Assembly: GCA_964489425.1 (NCBI GenBank)
Contig: CAZAYP010000011.1
Coordinates: 25,513 to 89,512, forward strand
Direction: 5' to 3'
Length of the DNA stretch: 64,000 nt
DNA from: CAZAYP01 sp964489425 [NCBI: uncultured Verrucomicrobiota bacterium]
GTDB lineage: Bacteria > Verrucomicrobiota > Kiritimatiellia > RZYC01
Part shown: positions 1-8,516 of the stretch, piece by piece
How positions within the stretch are numbered: the first letter of the stretch is position 1
How the letters are laid out: every line of letters begins with the position of its first letter
The notes under the pieces: model-generated
The model's database searches: none
What the model was told of the DNA's origin: nothing
What the model saw: only the letters and a program-made list of their open reading frames with translations
Position numbers and translations under genes: made by a program

Positions 1-464
1 GCCAGGTGTTCGCCCGGCTTGACCGGCGTGCCGGTGACGTTGGCGTACAAGCGGTCGATGCGGCCCGGGAACCGCGCCGTGATGTAGGCAAGCCGGGTTT
101 CATCGAACCCGACCTTGCCGACCATGGGCACCTCCACGTCCACCCAGCGGCGTTCCACCGGCGCAGTTTCCACCTCGGCCAGGGCTTGCGCGGTAGCCGA
201 CAGGGTTAACGTGCGCGGGCCATCGTCAGCCGCACCGGCCTCCGGCCCGCCGGCCGGGATCAGGTCCATGCCGCAAAGCGGGCACAGGCCGGGCTTGGGC
301 TGGCGGATCTGCGGGTGCATGGAGCAGGTCCAAATCTGCGCCTGCTGGACCGTGGCGGCCGCAGGCGCCGCAGGCGCGGCAGGCTGGGGGTGCTGGCAGC
401 CGCGGCCGAGCATCCAGCCCGCGGCCAGGGCCACGATCGCGGTGACGAGCAGCATTCTTTTCAT
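1..464 (-). CDS. Efflux RND periplasmic adaptor (CusB-like), 3' part outside window
   Basis: The first 154 residues of an adaptor that would link an inner-membrane RND pump to an outer-membrane channel. It starts at the ATG at 464 with a basic, hydrophobic N-terminal anchor (MKRMLLVTAIVALAAGWMLG). An Ala/Pro linker follows, then a heavy-metal-binding motif at about residues 46-70 (CSMHP ... CPLCGMDLIP; Cys 47, 61, 64), then the beginning of the barrel-sandwich region. In this family the motif accompanies copper/silver or related metal export. It lies 11 bp after the TolC-like gene and very probably shares its transcript. The gene runs off the left edge, so the pump partner cannot be seen. The metal specificity is inferred. 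Confidence 0.88.
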   Translation of the reverse strand, partial: MKRMLLVTAIVALAAGWMLGRGCQHPQPAAPAAPAAATVQQAQIWTCSMHPQIRQPKPGLCPLCGMDLIPAGGPEAGAADDGPRTLTLSATAQALAEVETAPVERRWVDVEVPMVGKVGFDETRLAYITARFPGRIDRLYANVTGTPVKPGEHL

Positions 465-475
465 GTTAAACCTCA

Positions 476-1723
476 TCATGGAGGTGAATCATCCGGCTCC
501 CCGCCCACCGCCCAGTCGAGCCGCGCCTGCTGCATGCCGACCTCGCCGGCCGCCATGACCCGCATCAGGCGCGCATTCAAGAGGAACCGCTCGCTCTCGA
601 GCAAGTCCATGAAATCCACTTTGCCGTCGCGGTATCCGGCCTCGTTGGACTGGTACCGCGCTTCCGCCTGGGGCAACAGGTCCCGGTCATACAGGGCCAG
701 GGTATCCCGGGCCGCGCGCAGCCGGGCCCAGGCCGCGCGCACGTCATACTCGACGTCGCGCCGGGCCGCCTCGATCGCGGACTGGCCGGCGGCGATGCGG
801 CGCTCGGCCTCGATCACGCCGGCGGCATTCTTCGGGTACCACACCGGCAGATCCAGGCCCACCATGAACATGGCCATGTTGTCGCCGGCCGTGACCTGGC
901 GGTACTCGAACCCCACGGCGAAATCCGGAAGGTATTCCTGGCGCATGAGCGTGTGCTGGGCCGTGCCGCGCGCCACCTGCGCCCCGGCCGCCTTGATTTC
1001 CGGACGGTTGGCTTGCGCCGCGGCCAGCAGCGGATCGAGGTCTTCCGCGGGCGCGGGGACCGGAGCCGCCACGACCAGCGCCAGGGGCTCGGTGGACGGG
1101 CGGTTCCGCAGCGCGTTCAGCCGGGTCTGGGCAACCTCTGCCCGGGCGCGCCATTCCAACTGGCGGGCCTGCCGCATGGGCAGCTCGCTCCGGGCCATGG
1201 CCACGTCCGGCTGATCCGCGCCGCCGGTGGCGTACCGGGTTTGAACCACCTGGACCATCTGGTTCAACGCCGCCATGTCCTCTTCCAGGATGGCCATCGA
1301 CTGGCGCGCCATGCCCAGCTCGTAATACATCTCGCGCACCATCCGCGCCACCTCGCGGCGCATGTCGGCATACTCCCCCTGCGCCCCGGCCGCGTCCTGC
1401 TCCGCCATCCGCGCCCGCAGACCGGGCTTGGACGGCCAGGGGATGACCTGTTCCACCTCGTAGCGCTGCTCGTCGGTGCCGGGGAAACGGTTGGCGGTGT
1501 CCATGCCCTTGTAAAAGACCATGGGGTTGGGCCAGGCCCGCTGCTGCGCGGGCATCGCCTGCATCGCCTCCCACCCGGCGCGCAACGCCGCGAGCTGCGG
1601 ATTATCCTGCAGCGCCTCGGCCACCAACTGGTCCACGCTCACGGCGGCCGGCGCACTCGCCGCAAAAACCCAAGCGCCAGGGATCGTCGTCAGGATGAAC
1701 AGGACGGTCAGGACACCGTACAA
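476..1723 (-). CDS. TolC-family outer membrane efflux protein (CusC-like)
   Basis: A 415-residue outer-membrane channel of a tripartite efflux system. It has a signal peptide (cleavage probably near residue 24, after WVFAASA) and the long amphipathic helices typical of two TolC/OEP repeats, with LVAEALQDNPQLAALRAGWEA near the N-terminus. The start is an unusual TTG at 1723, chosen because a strong AGGAGGA ribosome site lies about six bases upstream and overlaps the stop codon of the YHS gene. No ATG in this frame would preserve the signal peptide. With the adaptor downstream it forms a heavy-metal efflux operon. There is no lipobox of the CusC type, so it may not be lipidated. Confidence 0.9.
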   Translation of the reverse strand: MYGVLTVLFILTTIPGAWVFAASAPAAVSVDQLVAEALQDNPQLAALRAGWEAMQAMPAQQRAWPNPMVFYKGMDTANRFPGTDEQRYEVEQVIPWPSKPGLRARMAEQDAAGAQGEYADMRREVARMVREMYYELGMARQSMAILEEDMAALNQMVQVVQTRYATGGADQPDVAMARSELPMRQARQLEWRARAEVAQTRLNALRNRPSTEPLALVVAAPVPAPAEDLDPLLAAAQANRPEIKAAGAQVARGTAQHTLMRQEYLPDFAVGFEYRQVTAGDNMAMFMVGLDLPVWYPKNAAGVIEAERRIAAGQSAIEAARRDVEYDVRAAWARLRAARDTLALYDRDLLPQAEARYQSNEAGYRDGKVDFMDLLESERFLLNARLMRVMAAGEVGMQQARLDWAVGGEPDDSPP

Positions 1724-1734
1724 GAGATCCTCCT

Positions 1735-2058
1735 CTACTCTGCCGCCGCTCCCGGATCAAAGCCCGGCACGGGGTCCACGTCCGGAGCCAGGTCCAGCGT
1801 GACGCCCTCGGCTTCGAGCTGGGCAATGTACTTGGCGGGATCCTTGTTGAATTCAGCCAGGCAGGCCGGGCAGCAGAAGTACACCCGTTTGCCCTGGGCA
1901 TCCGTATACACCTCGGGGTTGATTGGGCCGGCCATAATCGGGCAGATGGTCTGCTTCTTGATTTCCACGGTGGCAGGCGCCGCATCCTGGGCGACAACAT
2001 TTCCGATGCACACCATCCACGCTGCCGCTACCAAGGCCATGATGATCATCTTCTTCAT
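1735..2058 (-). CDS. Secreted YHS-domain protein
   Basis: A 107-residue protein with a signal peptide (MKKMIIMALVAAAWMVCIG) followed by a YHS-type metal-binding domain: CPIMAGPINPEVY, then VYFCCPACLAEFNKDP. The paired cysteines (CP..., CCPAC) are the likely metal ligands. YHS domains are found beside copper and other soft-metal transporters, which fits the efflux genes immediately downstream (TolC start 11 bp away). The start at 2058 was preferred to an in-frame ATG 12 bases upstream because GGAGG sits about five bases before it. It probably delivers or buffers metal in the periplasm; the metal is unknown. Confidence 0.88.
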   Translation of the reverse strand: MKKMIIMALVAAAWMVCIGNVVAQDAAPATVEIKKQTICPIMAGPINPEVYTDAQGKRVYFCCPACLAEFNKDPAKYIAQLEAEGVTLDLAPDVDPVPGFDPGAAAE

Positions 2059-2130
2059 AGGGTCCTCCATTGGTTAGTGCGACCTTGAGCGCAAGCTATC
2101 ACACAACTCGAACCAAGGCCAGCATTCAAA

Positions 2131-2901
2131 TCAGATGTCAACCGCCAAGCCATCCTGCGGCACGAACACTCCGGATGGCAGTTCCGCCTGGGTGGCGGCA
2201 TGCTCCAGCTTGTGGCACAGGTGGGTGATGTAGGAAACGCCGGCGCCAATCTCGCGCAGCACGGCCAGGCTTTGCGCCAGGGTGAAGTGGGTCGGATGCG
2301 GCTCCTTGCGCAGCGCGTCCAGGATCATCACGTCCACGCCGCGCAACTGGTCAACGACCACTGAATCCATGCCGCTACAGTCCGGCACATACCCGAGCCG
2401 CCGCCCGCCTTCCTCGATGAGGTAGCCATAAATCTCCCGCTGACCGTGCCGCACTGGCAAGGGCGTGACCATCAGGCCGGGCAGCTCAAACGCCGCGGTG
2501 ACCGGCCGGAACTCGACGCGCAGTACGGACGCGCCGGTGGGGTGTTGCTGGTCCACGTAGGAGAAAATATCCGCCATGCGCTGCAGCGCGTCAGGCATGC
2601 CGTAGATCGGGATGGGCGCCTTCTGGAGCTGGAAAAACCGCCGCAGGTCGTCGAACCCGAAAATGTGGTCCGCGTGGGTGTGGGTGATCAGCACGGCGTC
2701 CACCCGCCGGATCTGGGCGCGCAAGGCTTGGGTGCGCAGGTCGGGCGTGGTGTCGATGAGCACCTGGCTGGCGGCGCCCTGGACCAGCAGGCTGGCCCGT
2801 AGCCGCTGGTTGCGGGGATCCGGCGAGGTGCACACGGGACAGTCGCAGGCTATCAGCGGCACCCCATGCGACGTGCCGGTGCCGAGAAACACCGCTTTCA
2901 T
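2131..2901 (-). CDS. MBL-fold metallohydrolase, PhnP-like
   Basis: A 256-residue cytoplasmic metallo-beta-lactamase-fold enzyme. The N-terminus GTGTSHGVPLIACDCPVC carries the CxCxxC zinc-site signature of PhnP-like phosphodiesterases, followed by the metal motif HTHADH. Downstream metal ligands are visible in PVRHGQR, VPDCSGMD and ITHLCHKLEH. PhnP cleaves cyclic phosphodiesters; relatives act on other small cyclic phosphates, so the substrate here is not certain. The ATG at 2901 overlaps the stop codon of the upstream nuclease-like gene (ATGA), so the two are translationally coupled. A longer reading frame to 3006 lies inside that gene and was rejected. Confidence 0.9.
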   Translation of the reverse strand: MKAVFLGTGTSHGVPLIACDCPVCTSPDPRNQRLRASLLVQGAASQVLIDTTPDLRTQALRAQIRRVDAVLITHTHADHIFGFDDLRRFFQLQKAPIPIYGMPDALQRMADIFSYVDQQHPTGASVLRVEFRPVTAAFELPGLMVTPLPVRHGQREIYGYLIEEGGRRLGYVPDCSGMDSVVVDQLRGVDVMILDALRKEPHPTHFTLAQSLAVLREIGAGVSYITHLCHKLEHAATQAELPSGVFVPQDGLAVDI

Positions 2902-5030
2902 GGCAGCATCCCGACGCGGAAGTACGCCTCGGTCGCCGCGGCTGATCCGGAGTAGGTGTTGGTGGCCAGCGGGAAAACCAGGTTGCCGCGGTTGGTGAAA
3001 ACGCACTGCCAGTTACCGGCGCCCCGCAGGCTGGTCGCGCGGTAAACGCAGTAGTCCTTGCCCTGGCAGGCCGGCCAGGCCACCGTGAAACTGCCCGCGC
3101 CCAGCGCGGGCTGCGCGGCAAAACAGGAGGCGGCGCTGATGGGGCTGGTGCCGGCGCGATACTCGTCCCATTGCGTGGCGCCGTCCAGGTCCGCGTCGCC
3201 GCCCGCGCCGTCCGCGCCGGCGGCGGAATCAGGGTTGGAGCCGAACTCGTCCTCCCAGGCGTTGGGCAGGCCGTCGCCGTCGCGGTCCGGATCAGCGGCA
3301 TCGTTGATGCCATCGCGATCGCGGTCGCCGGGATCAAGGCGCACGTATTCCGCGGGGCCGAGCAAGTTGCCGTCGCCGTTGCCTTCGGGCGCCTGGGCCA
3401 CGGCGTACAAAATGCCCCCATCCGCGCTGTCGAACGGCGCCGCGGCCAGGTAGATGGCGCTGGTGAAGCCGGCGCCGCGGATCGCGGCCAGGTCCAGCAC
3501 GCCTTCCAGGTACCCGCCGTTCTGGTAATAGGTGCTTTTACGCGCCTGGCCGGTGTCCGTGATCTCGCTGCCGGCCGCGTTGAACCAGCCGCAATAATCG
3601 ATGCTGTTCTCATCCGCGAGATAGGCCAGCCACCGCGACACCTGGCCGGCCTTGGCCCAGGGCGCGGCCACGGCGTCGTTCGGGTCAGCGGCCACGAAAA
3701 TGAAATGGTCGCTGCCTTCGCCGGCATCCTGGGTGGCCACGTACAGGTACCGGCCGTCGAAACGATAATAGAGGTCCAACCCATGCGCCGCCACGCGGGT
3801 GGCGGGATAATCGAGGATGCCGTCCATCGCATAATTCCGGATATCGGTCGGGTTTTGCGTGTCGCCGGCCGTGTCGGGCCGGGTTTCGCCGCCATCGGCC
3901 ACGCCGTCGCCGTCGAGATCTTCCTGGCCGTCGAGCAGGCCGTCGTCGTCCGTGTCCGGGTCCGTGGCCAGGGACAACGTGGAGTTGGTTTCCAGGCGGT
4001 CCGGCAACCCGTCGCGATCAAAGTCCGCGGGCCAGTCCGGGAACACGAGCGCCGCCAGCACCGGGTAATGATCCGAGGGATAGATGTTGGTGGTGGCGTG
4101 CGTGCTGAGGTTGGTGCTGATCCAGGAGTTGGTGATGATCAGCGCCTGGGTGGCCGCAAAGCCGCCGCGGTGCAGGATCCAGTCGATGCGCGAACTGGCG
4201 GACACGCGGCCGCCGTTGTACCCGTGAATCGTGCCGGAATAGGTCCAGTTGGTGTACACCTGGAAGTAGCTGTCCGTGAAGTCACCGGCCAGCCCCCGGT
4301 ACGTGTAAGCGCCGGTAAACATGGCCCAGTCGTCGTTGGCCTGGGTGCTGTTGTAATCGCCTACCACGATGGCCAGCGGCGACATGGGCCGGCGGCCGGC
4401 GCGCGTCCGGGCGTCGTCGATGATCAGGTACGCGCTTTCGAGCTGCGGCGTGTTGTTGAAATCAAAATGCGTGGTGTAGAAAAAGAACTCGGCGCCGGTG
4501 GCCCGCCACTGGAAATGGCCCCAGAGTGACAGCCGCGGGAACGCCATGCCCATGCCGGAGAAAAATGCGTACGGATAGAAATTGCTGCCCACGGGATTGT
4601 TCCAGTACCCGCCGCCCGGGCTCATGCCCAGGGAGAACGCGCCCCGGTCCAGCAGCGCCAGCTTGTTGGTGTTGTAGGCGAAGGCCGCGTGTTCCGTGCC
4701 CGCGCCGCCGCTGGGGAGTTGCTGCTGGATGGCGTACGCTGCGGGCAGGTTGGTGCGCAGGTAGTCCAGCTGCACGGCTTCGCCCTCCTGCATGCCCACC
4801 AGGTCCGGCTGGTACATGGAAATCAGGCGCGCGGACACCTGCCGCCGCTGCGGGGCAAAGTTGGGGCTGTCCCACTGCTTCCACGAGCCCTGGTCTTCGG
4901 CCGCAGCCGCGTAGCGGAGGTTGAAGGTCATCACCTTCATCGCGTCGCCCGCGGCCGGCATGGCCAGGGCCAGGCAAACAATCGCCGCCAGCGGCCAACC
5001 CAGGCCTGCGGATTTCAAGCGCCGTTGCAT
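2898..5030 (-). CDS. Secreted endonuclease/exonuclease/phosphatase-family protein with Ca-loop tail
   Basis: A 710-residue secreted protein. After the signal peptide (residues 1-28) comes an EEP domain to about residue 330: KVMTFNLRY, GMQEGEAVQLDYL, VVGDYNSTQ and YPSDHYPVLA mark the metal and catalytic residues (N, E, D/N, D/H). Thrombospondin type 3-like DxDxDG repeats follow (FDRDGLPDRLE, DPDTDDDGLLDGQEDLDGDG), then a sandwich region, another Ca-like stretch, and a C-terminal module ending AYFRVGMLP. It could hydrolyse DNA, a phosphoester or a sphingolipid-like substrate; the sequence does not decide. The ATG at 5030 gives an intact signal peptide and has no ribosome site. A -10-like TATTTT ends six bases before it, suggesting a leaderless message. 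Three palindromes lie further upstream. Confidence 0.88.
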   Translation of the reverse strand: MQRRLKSAGLGWPLAAIVCLALAMPAAGDAMKVMTFNLRYAAAAEDQGSWKQWDSPNFAPQRRQVSARLISMYQPDLVGMQEGEAVQLDYLRTNLPAAYAIQQQLPSGGAGTEHAAFAYNTNKLALLDRGAFSLGMSPGGGYWNNPVGSNFYPYAFFSGMGMAFPRLSLWGHFQWRATGAEFFFYTTHFDFNNTPQLESAYLIIDDARTRAGRRPMSPLAIVVGDYNSTQANDDWAMFTGAYTYRGLAGDFTDSYFQVYTNWTYSGTIHGYNGGRVSASSRIDWILHRGGFAATQALIITNSWISTNLSTHATTNIYPSDHYPVLAALVFPDWPADFDRDGLPDRLETNSTLSLATDPDTDDDGLLDGQEDLDGDGVADGGETRPDTAGDTQNPTDIRNYAMDGILDYPATRVAAHGLDLYYRFDGRYLYVATQDAGEGSDHFIFVAADPNDAVAAPWAKAGQVSRWLAYLADENSIDYCGWFNAAGSEITDTGQARKSTYYQNGGYLEGVLDLAAIRGAGFTSAIYLAAAPFDSADGGILYAVAQAPEGNGDGNLLGPAEYVRLDPGDRDRDGINDAADPDRDGDGLPNAWEDEFGSNPDSAAGADGAGGDADLDGATQWDEYRAGTSPISAASCFAAQPALGAGSFTVAWPACQGKDYCVYRATSLRGAGNWQCVFTNRGNLVFPLATNTYSGSAAATEAYFRVGMLP

Positions 5031-5036
5031 GTAGAA

Positions 5037-5065
5037 AAAATACCCATGATCCGAGCCATGGTCAA
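5037..5065 (-). promoter_or_regulatory. Predicted promoter of the EEP-family gene
   Basis: On the minus strand TTGACC (5060-5065) and TATTTT (5037-5042) are separated by exactly 17 bases. The ATG begins six bases after the -10, so transcription would start at about the A of the start codon. The palindrome array ends 48 bases upstream of the -35. Prediction by eye only. Confidence 0.45.
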
Positions 5066-5113
5066 GGCGAGCGCGCAACCCGAACCCGCGGCCGGCGAAC
5101 AGGCTGCGGAGAG

Positions 5114-5195
5114 TTTTCCAATGTTTGGAAAAACACGGTCTGGATTTTCCAATGTTTGGAAAAAGCAGCCGCAAAGTTTCCAATGTTTGGAAAAA
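5114..5195 (-). repeat. Triple palindrome array, 31-bp period
   Basis: Three copies of the palindrome TTTTCCAAACATTGGAAAA (as read on the minus strand, towards the EEP gene) lie at 5114-5133, 5145-5164 and 5177-5195, with starts spaced 31 bp. The 8-bp arms TTTTCCAA/TTGGAAAA are perfect, while the 11-12 bp between copies is not conserved. 31 bp is close to three helical turns, so a bound dimer would sit on the same face at each copy. The array lies between topoisomerase VI B and the EEP gene, upstream of the predicted promoter. The same array recurs at 33120-33200. Probably an operator or activator site set. Confidence 0.9.
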
Positions 5196-5246
5196 CGGGT
5201 TTTCCGGCGATCCCCACCGCCCGGCCGTTGCCCCCCCCTGCCCCGA

Positions 5247-6947
5247 TCAAGTCTGCAGGTGGGTGCGTTCGAGCATGTCTTCGAGCTGTTTCTTGACCGT
5301 TTGTTCCTGGGGCTCGGACAGCTTCAGGATGTCGCGCAGGCCCAGGGCCAGGTGGGGGATGTAGAGCTCGATATAAGATCGCTTGCGATCCGCCTCGGCC
5401 TGGCGGTGCTTGCGGCTGAGGTACACGGACAGCCGGCGGCCGCACTCCTGCAACGCGAAAGTGAACTCGCGCTCGATTTCCGGGTAATGCGCCACGGCTT
5501 CCTTGCTCTCGCTGGTGAACGGCACCCAGACACTGGCCATGTGCATGGCCAGGACCATGGGGCCCACGGGCAGGGCGTTCTTGGGCTGGGCCAGGCCGTA
5601 GGCCTTCCAGTTGACGCCGATCACCGCGCGGGTCATGATGCAGGCGCCGCCCATGTAGAGCAAGGGCACGCGGTTGGCGATCCGCATCAGGCGGATGGGT
5701 TCCTCGGCGCCCAGCTCCGCGTTGACGCCGGGCTTGGCGTACGCCAGGGCCACCTCCACCTGGAACGGGTTGCCGCGGTAGACCGTGGGGCTGCGCGTGA
5801 CCGACGTGTAAAAATCGGCGGCGATTTCTTTTTGCAGGCCGGCGACCATCTGTTCCTCGCCGATCGGCGCCAGGCAATCGGTGGGCGGCCGCATGAGCTT
5901 GGTGTCCTGGATCGCCTTGAACAACGCCTCCGCCTCGGTGTGCGCCACGCGCGCCGGCCGCGCCGCCGGGTCCACGCCCGCGCGCTGGCACATCTCCTGC
6001 GCGGTCTTGGTGCTGACCCGCGAAAAGTCCTGGGCCAGGGCCGAGCGCACGGTGCGCGCCGGGGTGTCCTTGAGCATCTGCATCAGCACCCCGAGCTCCA
6101 CGCCGTGGGGGTGGGGCTTGATTTCGCGGGCCGGCGGCGGCACCTGGGTCACGGCCCGCTGGAACGTGGTCCAGGGAGTCTCCGGGGCCGGCGCCGCACC
6201 CGCCGCGGGCGTGTCCCGGGCCGCCGGCATCAAGGTCACGCGGCAATGGAGCTGCAGGTGGGGGTTCACGATGGCGCATTGCTTGAGGTATTCGTCCACC
6301 GAGAGCCGGCCGCGGACATAGGCGGCCTCCATCTCGATCTCCACGCAGGTTCCGTGCGCGGACACCGCGGACTGGGCGCCGGGTGGCGCGTCCGGCGGCA
6401 GGGGGAACGTCGGCCGCCAGTCCACTTCCTCGTCCTTGATCACCGTGGGCTTGTTGGTGCGGGTGTCGAGCTGGATCTCCATGCGGTGCGCCAGGTCCCG
6501 GCCGCGGATGCGCGAGTACACGCGCGTGGCGCTGCCGGTGGTGAGCTGGCCGTACATGCCGGCGGCGCTGATGCCGATGCCCTGCTGGCCGCGCGCCATG
6601 CGCAGGCGGTGAAACTTGGACCCGTACAGCAGCTTGCCGAAAATCTTGGGAATCTGGTTCTTGACGATGCCCGGCCCGTTGTCCAGCACGGACACGCAGA
6701 ACCGGGTGGCGGCCGACTGGGTCACTTCCACCCGGATCTCGGGCAGGATCCCGGCTTCCTCGCAGGCGTCCAGCGAGTTGTCCACGGCCTCTTTGACAGC
6801 GGTCAGCAAGGCTTTGCGCGGGCTGTCGAACCCCAGCAGGTGGCGGTTCTTGAGGAAGAACTCGGACACGGAAATATCGCGTTGCCGGGCCGCCATGGAC
6901 TCGGCGGTTTCGCGGCCCGCGGCCGCAGCTTGGTTGCCTTTATTCAT
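5247..6947 (-). CDS. top6B: DNA topoisomerase VI subunit B
   Basis: A 566-residue GHKL-ATPase subunit of type IIB topoisomerase. The N-terminal ATPase shows the N-box [15 protein letters not shown] (about residues 52-66), DNGPGI (89-94) and the glycine-rich lid [11 protein letters not shown] (120-130). A helix-2turn-helix region and a C-terminal transducer follow ([43 protein letters not shown]). In archaea and the few bacteria with topo VI, subunit B binds ATP and works with a Spo11-like subunit A that cuts DNA. No subunit A gene is adjacent or elsewhere in the window: the downstream neighbour is the EEP gene, and the CAP gene diverges. Length matches archaeal homologues and no key motif is missing. 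Confidence 0.93.
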   Translation of the reverse strand: MNKGNQAAAAGRETAESMAARQRDISVSEFFLKNRHLLGFDSPRKALLTAVKEAVDNSLDACEEAGILPEIRVEVTQSAATRFCVSVLDNGPGIVKNQIPKIFGKLLYGSKFHRLRMARGQQGIGISAAGMYGQLTTGSATRVYSRIRGRDLAHRMEIQLDTRTNKPTVIKDEEVDWRPTFPLPPDAPPGAQSAVSAHGTCVEIEMEAAYVRGRLSVDEYLKQCAIVNPHLQLHCRVTLMPAARDTPAAGAAPAPETPWTTFQRAVTQVPPPAREIKPHPHGVELGVLMQMLKDTPARTVRSALAQDFSRVSTKTAQEMCQRAGVDPAARPARVAHTEAEALFKAIQDTKLMRPPTDCLAPIGEEQMVAGLQKEIAADFYTSVTRSPTVYRGNPFQVEVALAYAKPGVNAELGAEEPIRLMRIANRVPLLYMGGACIMTRAVIGVNWKAYGLAQPKNALPVGPMVLAMHMASVWVPFTSESKEAVAHYPEIEREFTFALQECGRRLSVYLSRKHRQAEADRKRSYIELYIPHLALGLRDILKLSEPQEQTVKKQLEDMLERTHLQT

Positions 6948-7044
6948 TGCCGGTCACCTGATTGCATTTCCCTGGGTGCGCTAAAAAATGCCTTGCGTTT
7001 AAGCATGCTCTCAGGGAAGAGTCAATGCAGAAACCGCGCGGCGT

Positions 7045-7073
7045 TTGACGCGGTGCGGCCGACGAGGTAAGTA
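7045..7073 (+). promoter_or_regulatory. Possible promoter of the CAP-domain gene
   Basis: TTGACG (7045-7050) and TAAGTA (7068-7073) are spaced 17 bases. The first ATG follows six bases later at 7080, again suggesting a leaderless start. The -10 match is weak and a second AT-rich box (TATATA) overlaps. Confidence 0.3.
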
Positions 7074-7079
7074 TATAGT

Positions 7080-8468
7080 ATGATGCGTGTGCAATCGTTG
7101 AGCGTGCGGAAGGCGGCGGCCCGGAGCCCGGCATGGGTCGGCTTGGCGCTGGCGTTGCTGGCCGCAGGTGCAGGCAGCGGGCAGATCCTGCAACTCGGTC
7201 CGCCGCCGGAAGCGCCGGCCGGGCCGGCACGCGCAACCACGCATGCTCCGCGCCGGGCACAAGCAAGCTTGGTGGTAACCCCCGCGACCCGCGAAGCCTC
7301 GCGCCAGTTTTATTTCCAGAACTTCCGCGAAGACACGCCGGCGCCGGTCTGGTCCGGCAACCTGGCGGCTTGCGTGCCGGGTTCCATGCCCGCGGATTTT
7401 TTGGAATCGACGCGGCGGCAAATCAACTATTACCGCGCCATGTCCGGGATGCCGGCCGATATCAGCTTCGATCCCAACAAGACGTACTACTGCCAGCAAG
7501 CGGCGCTCATGATGGTCCGCAACAAGCAGCTCAGCCACAGCCCCACGCCCGACTGGCTGTGCTACACGGTGGAGGGCTCCAACGCGGCGCACAACTCGAA
7601 TCTCGTCATGTCCTACGGCGCATCCTGGATCGGCTGGCGCGGGATCAGCGAACAGATGCGGGAGCCGGGGGACATCAACTATTACGTCGGCCACCGGCGC
7701 TGGCTGCTATACCCGCAAACCGAAGTCATGGGCGAGGGCGACATCCCGGAGCGGGCCCCCTCCCCGGCCGCCCAGGTGACCTGGGTGATTGATTACGATC
7801 ACTACGGCGATCCGCGGCCGGCCTGCCGCGACGATTTCGTTGCCTGGCCGCCGCCAGGTTATGTGCCGTACCAGACGGTGTTCCCGCGCTGGTCGCTGTC
7901 CCTGCCGGACGGGCGCTTCGCGGACGCGGTGATCACCATGGTCGACCAGAACGGCCAGGCGTTGCCGGTCAAGAAAGAAGAAGTGCTCAACGGGTACGGC
8001 GAAAACACGCTCGTGTGGATCCCCAACAATATGAGCGAGGACGACCACTGGCCCCGGCCCCGGGCCGACACGCCCTACCATGTGACCATTGCCAACGTGA
8101 CCGTCAACGGCACCAACCGCCTGTTCCAGTACACGGTGACCGTGTACGATCCGGCCTACACGCTCACCATCGCGCCCACGGCGGCCACGTTCCAGGCCGC
8201 GGGCGGGACCGGCGTGATCAGCGTCGCCAGCAGCACGAACTACGGCTGGACGGCCTACAGCCTGGACACTTGGATCACGGTCACCGCGGGCCAGACCGGC
8301 ACGGGCATGGGCACGGTCAGGTACACGGTGGCGGCCAATCCCGTCCCCACGCCGCGACGCGGCGTCATCTCGGCGGCCGGTGCCCATTTTGTGATCGACC
8401 AGGAAGGCACGGACGATGCCGCCTGGCTGCTGCCCCTGATCCCCGCGTTGAAAAAACCCAAGCGCTGA
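7080..8468 (+). CDS. Secreted CAP (SCP/PR-1) protein with C-terminal BACON domain
   Basis: A 462-residue exported protein. The signal peptide spans about residues 1-35 (VGLALALLAAGAGSG). A CAP-type domain follows, recognisable from STRRQINYYRAMSGMPADI, CQQAALMMVRNKQLSHSP and the later VGHRRWLLYPQTEVMGEG. The last ~100 residues form a BACON-like beta domain (LTIAPTAATFQAAGG, WITVTAGQTGTGMGTVRYTV). CAP proteins are extracellular and of varied function; BACON domains often bind carbohydrate or mucin in surface proteins. The C-terminus WLLPLIPALKKPKR resembles the end of the papain-like protease at 42308. Two tandem ATGs (7080, 7083) are possible starts. It diverges from topoisomerase VI B. Confidence 0.85.
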   Translation: MMRVQSLSVRKAAARSPAWVGLALALLAAGAGSGQILQLGPPPEAPAGPARATTHAPRRAQASLVVTPATREASRQFYFQNFREDTPAPVWSGNLAACVPGSMPADFLESTRRQINYYRAMSGMPADISFDPNKTYYCQQAALMMVRNKQLSHSPTPDWLCYTVEGSNAAHNSNLVMSYGASWIGWRGISEQMREPGDINYYVGHRRWLLYPQTEVMGEGDIPERAPSPAAQVTWVIDYDHYGDPRPACRDDFVAWPPPGYVPYQTVFPRWSLSLPDGRFADAVITMVDQNGQALPVKKEEVLNGYGENTLVWIPNNMSEDDHWPRPRADTPYHVTIANVTVNGTNRLFQYTVTVYDPAYTLTIAPTAATFQAAGGTGVISVASSTNYGWTAYSLDTWITVTAGQTGTGMGTVRYTVAANPVPTPRRGVISAAGAHFVIDQEGTDDAAWLLPLIPALKKPKR

Positions 8469-8516
8469 CCGCCGGAGAATATTTGATTTTCCCAGGCCAG
8501 TCGCTATCATGAGCCC

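Noticed and set aside
5114-5195. CRISPR-like array
   Set aside because: Only three short palindromic units with 11-12 bp between them, repeated with the same geometry at a second locus, and no cas genes. A regulatory site set fits better.
4689-7070. A 793-codon open frame on the plus strand, antisense to topoisomerase VI B and the EEP gene
   Set aside because: High-GC shadow frame: its product is Ala/Gly/His/Arg-rich low complexity, and the opposite strand carries full conserved motifs. The same applies to long antisense frames at 8893-10965, 23404-25740, 34805-36310 and 53298-55418.
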